A DNA stretch of 9,104 nt. Source: Bacteroidales bacterium. GTDB taxonomy: Bacteria; Bacteroidota; Bacteroidia; Bacteroidales; Paludibacteraceae. Positions within the stretch are counted from its first letter, which is position 1, and the number at the start of each line of letters is the position of its first letter. The stretch covers positions 1-9,104 of the forward strand of contig CAAFYY010000109.1 in the NCBI GenBank assembly GCA_900767385.1, read 5' to 3'. Positions 1 to 7,003 of this stretch are shown piece by piece. A program made the translations under genes and the position numbers. Below the pieces are notes generated by a model. The model saw only the letters and a program-made list of their open reading frames with translations, did not search any database and was not told where the DNA came from.

Positions 1-10
1 CTTCCGATCT
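1..10 (+). other. Residual Illumina adapter end
   Basis: The first ten bases, CTTCCGATCT, are identical to the 3' end of the Illumina TruSeq adapter. This sequence is probably not biological. It marks the true start of an assembled contig, so the gene that follows is cut by the assembly and not by evolution. A chance match of ten bases exactly at the end of a sequence is unlikely but possible. Confidence 0.85.
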
Positions 11-11
11 T

Positions 12-359
12 GTCTCGATAAGTATATCAAATAGTAATACTGATTCTTCATCAACAAGCTACGAAACTTCTGCATCCAACAGTTCAAAAACCAATTCAGA
101 AGATTTGGTCGGTAACTATTCCGGGCAATGGACTCAGCAAGATTTTTACTACTTCGCATATCTTCAATATAAAGGATTACTCGACCCCTACTTTTATGAA
201 AGTATGACCACAGAAGAAAAGAATCTAATGTACAAATTCCGAAGACAATGCACAACAAAAGAATTAGAACAACGCTCACAAGGACATAATCAACAAGCTG
301 AGAGTGCAGTAAGACAGAAAAGCACAACCAACACACAAGGTAGCAAAAACAACAAGTGA
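12..359 (+). CDS. Unrecognised protein, 3' part, frame interrupted
   Basis: This frame is open from the contig start to a TGA at 357-359, so its real start lies outside the window. A TTG at 105 could serve as a start but has no convincing ribosome binding site, and the frame upstream of it reads as ordinary protein. The visible product begins with a Ser/Asn/Thr-rich stretch of about 30 residues that looks like a disordered linker. An aromatic-rich segment follows (GQWTQQDFYYFAYLQYKG, then LLDPYFYES), and then a charged Gln/Ser/Thr-rich tail. I do not recognise the family. The tail ends abruptly, while the adjoining frame carries on in the same Ser/Thr/Asn/Lys-rich style. The gene is therefore probably continuous with 349-702 and broken by a one-base indel near the A run at 345-349. 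The base composition is clearly more AT-rich than the operon downstream, as expected of accessory DNA. Confidence 0.5.
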   Translation, partial: VSISISNSNTDSSSTSYETSASNSSKTNSEDLVGNYSGQWTQQDFYYFAYLQYKGLLDPYFYESMTTEEKNLMYKFRRQCTTKELEQRSQGHNQQAESAVRQKSTTNTQGSKNNK

Positions 360-702
360 TACATCAACTAATTCTGCTAACAAAGCGAATAAAGCATCCG
401 ATAAAGATGTATACCCAGAAAATACAATTAATAAAAAATTGTACAAGTTAGAGCAAAAGCCTCTGAAAAGTACAGTGAATGGAATTGATGTAAACACAGT
501 TTCTGTTACAATGGCCAATCTGAATTATATTGCTTTTTTAAAAGCCGTGAATTGCTTCAATGAAAAGTTTGAATTAGACAATGGTTTTGAAGAACAAGTA
601 AAACAGCTGAGAGAACAATATTTTTCTGAAGAACTAAGAGCCTTAGGAAAGAACCACGATAGTTCTGTAGAAGTATATATCAAACGAGATTCAGACAGGT
701 AA
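349..702 (+). CDS. Unrecognised protein, C-terminal part after apparent frameshift
   Basis: This frame is open from 313 to a TAA at 700-702. The only internal starts are a TTG at 439 and an ATG at 511, neither with a clear ribosome binding site, so it is better read as the continuation of the upstream frame. Skipping one A in the run at 345-349 joins the two into about 229 residues, with a Thr/Ser/Asn/Lys-rich linker running smoothly across the join. After the linker comes a compact-looking segment from about 430 onward (KLYKLEQKPLKS, GIDVNTVSVTMANLNYIAF, then a charged probable helix QVKQLREQYFSEELRALG). I see no signal peptide, membrane segment or catalytic motif, and the family is not recognised. 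The gene is followed directly by two inverted repeats, the second a likely terminator. Alternatives are a separate short gene starting at 439 or 511, or a true pseudogene. Confidence 0.5.
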   Translation, partial: TTSDTSTNSANKANKASDKDVYPENTINKKLYKLEQKPLKSTVNGIDVNTVSVTMANLNYIAFLKAVNCFNEKFELDNGFEEQVKQLREQYFSEELRALGKNHDSSVEVYIKRDSDR

Positions 703-720
703 TCACTTTCTTAACAACAA

Positions 721-754
721 GAAGAAAGACTCACAATAGATTGTGGCCTTCTTC
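721..754 (+). repeat. Inverted repeat (imperfect hairpin)
   Basis: The arms GAAGAA (721-726) and TTCTTC (749-754) enclose a second nested inverted repeat, CACAAT (732-737) and ATTGTG (740-745). Together they can form an imperfect stem just after the stop codon at 702. No T run follows, so this may be an mRNA 3' end structure rather than a terminator by itself. It sits directly upstream of the stronger hairpin at 763-792. Confidence 0.45.
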
Positions 755-762
755 AGCTTCAT

Positions 763-798
763 GAGGGATAGATTCAACAGATTCTATCCCTCTATTTT
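763..798 (+). terminator. Probable intrinsic terminator before ileS
   Basis: GAGGGATAGA (763-772) and TCTATCCCTC (783-792) form a perfect ten-base-pair stem. Inside it, after a T-T mismatch, T774-C775 can pair with G780-A781 around a four-base loop. The stem is followed by TATTTTA, a modest T-rich tail on the plus strand, and no T run follows on the minus strand. It would end transcription of the unrecognised gene and separate it from the ileS promoter about 30 bases further on. The tail is weak, so efficiency is uncertain. Confidence 0.65.
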
Positions 799-824
799 AC
801 TCCATTATAGCAGCAGAAAGGCAT

Positions 825-856
825 CTTGTTTTTTCGCAAAAAAAATCGTACTTTTG
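825..856 (+). promoter_or_regulatory. Bacteroidetes-type promoter of the ileS operon
   Basis: TACTTTTG at 849-856 fits the Bacteroidetes -7 consensus TAnnTTTG exactly. CTTG at 825-828 matches three of four bases of the -33 box (TTTG), and the 20-base spacing is within the normal range. Transcription would start near 861-865, giving a leader of only about 30 A-rich bases before the ileS ATG at 894. That leaves no room for a T-box or other long leader regulator. No other promoter of this type is apparent in the short gaps downstream, so this one may serve all four genes. Confidence 0.65.
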
Positions 857-893
857 CAACTCTATATATTAGCAAACAAACAAACTTTTTCTG

Positions 894-3800
894 ATGAAAA
901 AATTTACTGAATATAAAGGTCTCGACCTCTCCGCAATCAACAAGGAAAGACAGGAGAAGTGGGAGCAAAACCATCTGTTTGAGCAAAGTATCGAAACCCG
1001 CGAAGGTAATCCTACATTCGTATTCTACGAAGGACCACCTTCTGCCAACGGCATGCCTGGCATTCACCACGTGTTGGCTCGTACCATCAAAGACACGTTC
1101 TGCCGCTACAAAACCATGCAGGGTTTCCAAGTGAAACGTAAAGCCGGCTGGGACACACACGGCCTGCCAGTAGAACTCGGTGTAGAGAAAATGCTCGGCA
1201 TCACCAAAGAAGATATCGGCAAGAAAATCTCTGTTGACGAATACAACAATGCCTGCCGCAAGGAGGTGATGAAGTACACCAAGGAGTGGACCTCGCTGAC
1301 CCAGAAGATGGGCTATTGGGTAGACCTCGACAACCCTTACATCACCTACGACAACAAATATATCGAGACACTCTGGTGGCTCTTGAAGCAACTCTACAAC
1401 AAGGGTCTGCTCTACAAAGGCTACACCATCCAACCATACTCACCAGCCGCAGGCACTGGCCTCAGCTCACACGAGTTGAACCAACCTGGCTGCTACCGCG
1501 ACGTGAAGGACACCACCGTTACCGTTCAGTTCAAGATCAAGGGCGACCGTTTCGGCGAGAATGCTTACTTCCTCGCTTGGACCACCACCCCTTGGACCTT
1601 GCCTTCAAACACCGCACTCTGCGTAGGTCCTAAGATTGAATACAGCATCGTAAAATCAAAGAACCCATACTCAGACCAACCTGCCACCTATATCATCGCT
1701 ACTCCTCTGCTCTCTGCCTATTTCGGCGAGAAGAAAGTGGCTGAGTTTGAAGTAGTAGGCACACTGATGGGCACAGAGCTCGAAGGTATCGAATACGAAC
1801 AGCTCATTCCATGGGCTTATCCAGGCGACGGTGGCTTCCGCGTAATCCTCGGCGACTACGTTACCACCGAAGACGGTACCGGTATCGTTCACATCGCCCC
1901 AACCTTTGGTGCAGACGACGCATTCGTGGCCAAGAAAGCAGGCATCCCAGGCATGACCTTCACCACCAAGAAAGGTGAGACACGCCCAATGGTAGACATG
2001 ACTGGTAAGTTCTTCCTCCTCAGCGACCTCGACGAGGAGTTCGTGAAACGTGCTATCAACGTAGACCTTTATAAGGAGTACGAAGGCCGTTTCGTGAAGA
2101 ATGCCTACGACCCAACCCTCGCTCCTGATGCTGAGACCCTTGACGTGGCTCTCTGCATGATGTTGAAGCAAGAGGGCAAGGCATTCCGTATTGAGAAGCA
2201 TGTGCACAACTACCCACACTGCTGGCGAACAGACAAACCTGTGCTCTACTACCCTCTCGACAGCTGGTTCATCCGCAGCACTGCTTGCCGCGAGCGTATG
2301 ATTGAACTCAACCAGACCATCAACTGGAAACCAGAAAGCACTGGTACAGGTCGCTTCGGCAAATGGCTCGAGAACCTCAACGACTGGAACCTCTCACGCT
2401 CTCGCTATTGGGGCACACCACTCCCAATCTGGCGAACCGAAGACGGCAGCGAGGAGATGTGCATCGGCTCTGTTGAGGAACTCATCAACGAGATCAACAA
2501 GTCTGTTGAGGCAGGCTTCATGAAGGAGAACCCTTACAAGAATTTCCGTGTGGGCGATTACTCAAAAGAGAACTACGCTCCTGAAAATATCGACCTCCAC
2601 CGTCCTTATGTGGATTACATCGTGCTCTGCTCTCCAAGCGGCAAACCAATGCACCGTGAGACAGACCTCATCGACGTATGGTTCGACTCAGGTGCTATGC
2701 CTTACGCTCAGATCCACTACCCATTCGAGAACAAAGAGGCTTTGGACCGTGGCGACATCTACCCAGCAAGCTTCATCAGCGAAGGTGTTGACCAAACCCG
2801 TGGTTGGTTCTTCACCCTCCACGCTATCGGTACCATGGTGTTCGACTCCGTGGCATTCCGCAACGTTATCTCCAACGGCCTCGTCTTGGATAAGAACGGC
2901 AACAAGATGTCAAAACGCTTGGGCAATGCCGTTGACCCATTCTCTACTATTGAGCAATACGGCTCCGACCCATTGCGTTGGTATATGATGACCAACTCAT
3001 CGCCTTGGGACAACCTGAAGTTCGACATCAACGGTGTGGAAGAGGTGCGTCGTAAGTTCTTCGGAACCCTCTACAACACCTACTCATTCTTCGCACTCTA
3101 TGCCAACGTTGACGGTTTCGACACCAAGGCTCCATTGATTCCAGTGGAGAAACGTCCTGAAATCGACCGTTGGATTATCTCTTTGCTCAACACTCTTATC
3201 AAAGAGGTTTCAGCACACTACGAGAACTACGAACCAACCCGTGCTGGTCGTGCTATCAGCGACTTCGTTGGCGAGAACCTCTCCAACTGGTATGTTCGCT
3301 TGAACCGCAAGCGTTTCTGGGGTGGCGAGATGAACGAAGACAAGCTCTCCGCTTATCAGACACTCTATCAATGTCTCGTGACTGTGGCTAAGTTGATGGC
3401 TCCTATCGCTCCATTCTATGCCGACCAACTCTTCGAGGATTTGACCAACGAGAACGGCAAGTACGAGTCTGTTCACTTGGCAGAGTTCCCTAAAGCCGAC
3501 GAGAGCCTCATCGACACTTATCTCGAAGAGTGCATGCAGTTGGCTCAACAGGCTTCTTCTATGATTCTTGCCCTCCGTCGTAAGGCTGAGAAGAAGGTTC
3601 GTCAACCATTGAGCAAGGCAATCATCCCTGCTCCAGATGCCAAGACCAAGGAGCAACTCTCTTATATCGCCGACCTCATCAAGACCGAGGTTAACGTGAA
3701 GGAACTCCTCATCGAGACTTCCGAAGAGTCAACCATCAGCCTTGTGAAACGTATCAAGCCTAACTTCAAGGTTTTGGGTAAGAAATTCGGCAAACAGATG

Positions 3801-4265
3801 AAGGAAATCGCTGCAGCCATCGGTGCCATGGAACAAGGTGCTATTGCCGACATGGAACGTGCTGGTGTGGCTACTCTCCACTTGCCTTCAGGTGACGTTG
3901 AGGTTGAGGTAGCCGATGTAGAAATCACTACCGAAGATATGCCAGGATGGCTCGTTGCCAACGAAGGTAAGTTGACCATCGCTCTCGACATCGAAGTGAC
4001 CGAGGCACTCCGTCGCGAAGGTATCGCACGCGAATTGGTCAACCGTATCCAGAATATCCGCAAGAGCTCAGGCCTTGAGATTACCGATAAGATCAATATC
4101 GAGGTTGAACGTCACGAGCAAGTGACCGATGCCCTTGCCGATTTCCGCGAATATATCACCACTCAGGTTTTGGCTCAGAGCCTCAACGAGGTGGATTCTA
4201 TTGCTGAGGCTACCGAACTTGACTTCGAGGATTTCATCGTGAAGGTGAAAGTAACCAAAGCATAA
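894..4265 (+). CDS. ileS: Isoleucyl-tRNA synthetase
   Basis: This cytoplasmic class I aminoacyl-tRNA synthetase charges tRNA-Ile with isoleucine and edits misactivated valine. The product has 1123 residues. The N-terminal half of the Rossmann catalytic domain shows PPSANG (48-53), the HIGH-equivalent GIHH (56-59) and WDTHGLPVE (86-94). The inserted editing domain carries WTTTPWTLPSN (229-239) and GTGIVHIAP with GADD (328-342). The catalytic domain resumes with WNLSRSRYWGTPLPIW (from 498), DVWFDSG (594-600) and the KMSKR form of the KMSKS loop (671-675). The anticodon-binding helical domain includes NWYVRLNRKRFW (from 798). The protein is longer than the roughly 940 residues of the E. coli enzyme and ends without the C-terminal cysteine zinc cluster. 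Both features suit the long, eukaryote-like IleRS class, though the class assignment is inference. The ATG at 894 follows an A-rich leader, typical of Bacteroidetes. It is the first gene of the putative operon. Confidence 0.97.
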   Translation: MKKFTEYKGLDLSAINKERQEKWEQNHLFEQSIETREGNPTFVFYEGPPSANGMPGIHHVLARTIKDTFCRYKTMQGFQVKRKAGWDTHGLPVELGVEKMLGITKEDIGKKISVDEYNNACRKEVMKYTKEWTSLTQKMGYWVDLDNPYITYDNKYIETLWWLLKQLYNKGLLYKGYTIQPYSPAAGTGLSSHELNQPGCYRDVKDTTVTVQFKIKGDRFGENAYFLAWTTTPWTLPSNTALCVGPKIEYSIVKSKNPYSDQPATYIIATPLLSAYFGEKKVAEFEVVGTLMGTELEGIEYEQLIPWAYPGDGGFRVILGDYVTTEDGTGIVHIAPTFGADDAFVAKKAGIPGMTFTTKKGETRPMVDMTGKFFLLSDLDEEFVKRAINVDLYKEYEGRFVKNAYDPTLAPDAETLDVALCMMLKQEGKAFRIEKHVHNYPHCWRTDKPVLYYPLDSWFIRSTACRERMIELNQTINWKPESTGTGRFGKWLENLNDWNLSRSRYWGTPLPIWRTEDGSEEMCIGSVEELINEINKSVEAGFMKENPYKNFRVGDYSKENYAPENIDLHRPYVDYIVLCSPSGKPMHRETDLIDVWFDSGAMPYAQIHYPFENKEALDRGDIYPASFISEGVDQTRGWFFTLHAIGTMVFDSVAFRNVISNGLVLDKNGNKMSKRLGNAVDPFSTIEQYGSDPLRWYMMTNSSPWDNLKFDINGVEEVRRKFFGTLYNTYSFFALYANVDGFDTKAPLIPVEKRPEIDRWIISLLNTLIKEVSAHYENYEPTRAGRAISDFVGENLSNWYVRLNRKRFWGGEMNEDKLSAYQTLYQCLVTVAKLMAPIAPFYADQLFEDLTNENGKYESVHLAEFPKADESLIDTYLEECMQLAQQASSMILALRRKAEKKVRQPLSKAIIPAPDAKTKEQLSYIADLIKTEVNVKELLIETSEESTISLVKRIKPNFKVLGKKFGKQMKEIAAAIGAMEQGAIADMERAGVATLHLPSGDVEVEVADVEITTEDMPGWLVANEGKLTIALDIEVTEALRREGIARELVNRIQNIRKSSGLEITDKINIEVERHEQVTDALADFREYITTQVLAQSLNEVDSIAEATELDFEDFIVKVKVTKA

Positions 4266-4298
4266 GCAAGACAAAAGAAAACAACACATACTGTAACG

Positions 4299-5465
4299 AT
4301 GACAGAAAGTCAGAAGAAGCAGTCTCTCGCCATCTTAGGCTCTACGGGGTCTATCGGTGTTCAAACGCTCGAAGTGGTCAAGCACCACCCCGAGCGTTTT
4401 GAGGTGTATGCCCTCACAGCAGGCAATAATGCCGACCTGCTCATTCAGCAGGCACGTGCCTTCCTCCCAGAGGTGGTGGTGATTGCCAACGAGTCTTTAT
4501 ATCCTAAGGTGAAAGAGGCTTTGGCTGATCTCCCTATGAAGGTGTGGACAGGCAATGATGCCATTGCCGAGGTGGCTGCCATGGAGTCTGTGGATACCGT
4601 GGTGGTGGCTTTGGTTGGCTATGCCGCCTTGAAACCAGTGATTCATGCTATCGAGGCGAAGAAGAAGATTGCCTTGGCAAACAAGGAGTGCTTGGTTGTG
4701 GCAGGCAAACTGGTGACAGCCCTTGCCCTCAAGCACCACGCACCGATTCTCCCTATTGACTCGGAGCATAGTGCTGTTTTTCAATGTTTGATTGGTGAGC
4801 CAGAACAGGCGGTCGACCGTATCATACTGACAGCCTCAGGCGGTCCGTTCCGCACAATGGCCGACCTCAGCAACGTGACTCCTGCACAAGCCCTCAATCA
4901 TCCAACTTGGAATATGGGTGCGAAGATTACCATCGACTCAGCCTCTATGATGAACAAGGGCTTTGAGGTGATGGAGGCAAAGTGGCTGTTTGGCATCGAT
5001 GTGGACCGTATTGATGTGGTGGTTCATCCACAGAGCATCATACACTCGCTCGTTCAGTTTACCGACGGCAGCATCAAGGCTCAATTGGGCAATCCGGACA
5101 TGCGTCTCCCTATTCAGTTGGCACTCACCTTCCCAGAGCGTATCTCAACGGAGGTTGAGCCATTGAATCTGGCAAAATGCGGTATGCTGACTTTCGAAGA
5201 ACCCGACACGAAACGCTTCCGCAACCTGGCTTTGGCCTACGAGGCTATGCATCGCGGAGGCAATATCCCATGTGCACTGAATGCTGCCAACGAGGTGGCT
5301 GTGCAGAAGTTCTTGCAAGAGAAAATCTCGTTCCTCGGCATGAGCGATATGCTTGAAAGCGTTATCAATACAATCAATTTTATAGACACCCCATCCTACG
5401 ACGACTATGTGGCAACCGACCAAAAGGCTCGCGAGTTGGCAGAGTTGTTCGTTGTTAACCACTAA
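4299..5465 (+). CDS. dxr: 1-deoxy-D-xylulose-5-phosphate reductoisomerase
   Basis: This enzyme converts 1-deoxy-D-xylulose 5-phosphate to 2-C-methyl-D-erythritol 4-phosphate with NADPH. It is the committed step of the MEP isoprenoid pathway and the target of fosmidomycin. The product has 388 residues, the normal length. The N-terminal NADPH-binding fold has GSTGSIG (14-20) and ANKEC (127-131). The metal-binding site is IDSEHSAVFQ, with D154 and E156. The third acidic ligand is E223, within the SASMMNKGFEVMEAKW segment. The substrate-binding motifs SGGPF (180-184) and HPTWNMG (201-207) are present, as is the C-terminal ALNAANE (326-332). All key residues appear intact. The gene starts 33 bases after the ileS stop, with no clear Shine-Dalgarno, and is followed after 21 bases by rseP. 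A dxr-rseP neighbourhood is common in bacteria. Confidence 0.97.
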   Translation: MTESQKKQSLAILGSTGSIGVQTLEVVKHHPERFEVYALTAGNNADLLIQQARAFLPEVVVIANESLYPKVKEALADLPMKVWTGNDAIAEVAAMESVDTVVVALVGYAALKPVIHAIEAKKKIALANKECLVVAGKLVTALALKHHAPILPIDSEHSAVFQCLIGEPEQAVDRIILTASGGPFRTMADLSNVTPAQALNHPTWNMGAKITIDSASMMNKGFEVMEAKWLFGIDVDRIDVVVHPQSIIHSLVQFTDGSIKAQLGNPDMRLPIQLALTFPERISTEVEPLNLAKCGMLTFEEPDTKRFRNLALAYEAMHRGGNIPCALNAANEVAVQKFLQEKISFLGMSDMLESVINTINFIDTPSYDDYVATDQKARELAELFVVNH

Positions 5466-5486
5466 TCAAAAAACATCACTTTTTCT

Positions 5487-6992
5487 ATGACAGCAGAATT
5501 TTGGATTAAGGCAGCACAGTTGGTTGTAAGTCTGTCTTTTCTCATTTTTATTCACGAGTTGGGCCACTTCTTTTGGGCACGACTCTTCAAGACTCGCATC
5601 GACAAGTTCTATCTGTTCTTCAACCCCAACTTCTCAATCGTAAGAGCGAAGAAGTTCAACGGCAAATGGCATTTTGCTTGGTTTCAGAAGAATCTCCCTG
5701 ACCATGTGAAGCCCGTGTTGGATGCCGACGGCAACGAGAAGAAGGACAAGAAAGGCAACACCGTCTATGCACCTGCTCCATTGGAGGAGTTGGCCGACGA
5801 CGATTGGCGAAAATATCCAGAAAATACCGAATGGGGCATCGGCTGGATTCCACTGGGCGGTTACTGCTCTATCGCCGGTATGGTCGACGAGACCTCCGAC
5901 TCTTCTACCATCAACTCCGAACCACAGCCTTGGGAGTACCGCAGCAAAAAGACTTGGCAACGTCTGCTCATCATCGTGGGCGGCGTAGTCAACAACTTCA
6001 TCGGTGCACTTATTATATATAGTATGCTGATGTTCCACTACGGTGAGGAATGGGTACCAGTAAGCAATGGCTATCTCGGCTATGATTACTGCCAGACTGC
6101 CCTCGACAACGGTTTTGAGAATGGCGATATCATCGTGGACATCAATGGCGAACGTCCAGAACACACTTCCGATGTGGCTCAACTTCTGGTTATCGAAGGC
6201 AAACAAGAGGTGACGGTGCTCCGCAACAATGAGAAAGTCAGCTTTACCTTGCCGAAAGATTTCGGCGAACAATTCGTTGAGAACGAGAAAGGCGGACAGT
6301 TCTTCAGCATACGTTTCCCATTCGTGGTAGACTCAGTAGCACCAAACACTCCTGCCAAGGAAGCCGGTCTGCAGAGAGGCGACAGCATTATCGGCATCAA
6401 CTCAGTGATGACTTCTGCTGCTTCACAGATTCGCGACACCTTGAGCAAACATCCTAACGAGACTTCCGTGCTTACCCTCGTGAGAAGCGGACGAACCCTC
6501 GACGTGCCTGTCGTAGTCGATGAGTCTGGCATGCTTGGCATCACCTTCAAGAATCCTGCCTTGTTCTTCAAGACCAAGGTTAAGAAATACGGTTTCTTCG
6601 CCTCATTCCCTGCAGGCATCAGGAAAGGATGCGAAGTGCTCGGCTCGTATGTCAAGCAGTTCCGCCTCGTCTTCACCAAAGCAGGAGCGAAAAGCCTCGG
6701 CGGTTTCGGTGCCATCGGTGGTCTGTTCCCTGCATTCTGGGATTGGGAAGCCTTCTGGAGTCTGACAGCATTCCTCTCGATTATCCTCGCATTCATGAAC
6801 ATATTGCCAATCCCGGTGTTGGACGGCGGCTACGTGCTGTTCATCCTCTACGAGATGATCACACGTCGCAAGCCAAACGACAAGGTGATGGAAGTGATGC
6901 TCAACATCGGCATGTTCCTGCTGTTGGCATTGCTCATCTTCGCCAACGGCAACGACCTGTTCAAATGGATTATGGGTCTGTTGGGTAAATAA
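5487..6992 (+). CDS. rseP: RseP-type site-2 intramembrane metalloprotease
   Basis: This inner-membrane zinc protease of family M50 cleaves transmembrane segments of regulatory proteins such as anti-sigma factors, and in some bacteria remnant signal peptides. The product has 501 residues. The zinc motif HELGH (23-27) lies in the first membrane segment (about 9-27). A second membrane segment spans about 160-183, followed by two PDZ-like domains (about 193-260 and 278-350). The third membrane segment, about 424-444, carries the conserved Asn and Asp at N438 and D446 (MNILPIPVLDGG). A last membrane segment lies at about 471-488. The conserved membrane-associated strand GWIPLGGYCSIAGM (119-132) is preceded by a long, charged and apparently flexible insertion at about 55-115. 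This helps make the protein longer than the E. coli homologue of about 450 residues. The native substrate cannot be told from this window. Confidence 0.94.
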   Translation: MTAEFWIKAAQLVVSLSFLIFIHELGHFFWARLFKTRIDKFYLFFNPNFSIVRAKKFNGKWHFAWFQKNLPDHVKPVLDADGNEKKDKKGNTVYAPAPLEELADDDWRKYPENTEWGIGWIPLGGYCSIAGMVDETSDSSTINSEPQPWEYRSKKTWQRLLIIVGGVVNNFIGALIIYSMLMFHYGEEWVPVSNGYLGYDYCQTALDNGFENGDIIVDINGERPEHTSDVAQLLVIEGKQEVTVLRNNEKVSFTLPKDFGEQFVENEKGGQFFSIRFPFVVDSVAPNTPAKEAGLQRGDSIIGINSVMTSAASQIRDTLSKHPNETSVLTLVRSGRTLDVPVVVDESGMLGITFKNPALFFKTKVKKYGFFASFPAGIRKGCEVLGSYVKQFRLVFTKAGAKSLGGFGAIGGLFPAFWDWEAFWSLTAFLSIILAFMNILPIPVLDGGYVLFILYEMITRRKPNDKVMEVMLNIGMFLLLALLIFANGNDLFKWIMGLLGK

Positions 6993-7003
6993 ATTCAAGG
7001 CAA

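Noticed and set aside
857..893. T-box riboswitch before ileS
   Set aside because: The leader after the predicted transcription start is only about 30 bases, with no room for specifier and antiterminator stems.
792..1433. Minus-strand open frame of 213 codons opposite the start of ileS
   Set aside because: It overlaps the ileS catalytic motifs and promoter and begins inside the gene with no promoter or ribosome binding site. It is a shadow of ileS codon usage.
5634..6802. Minus-strand open frames opposite rseP (5634-6272 and 6179-6802)
   Set aside because: Both mirror the coding frame of an intact protease and have no domain or upstream signal of their own.
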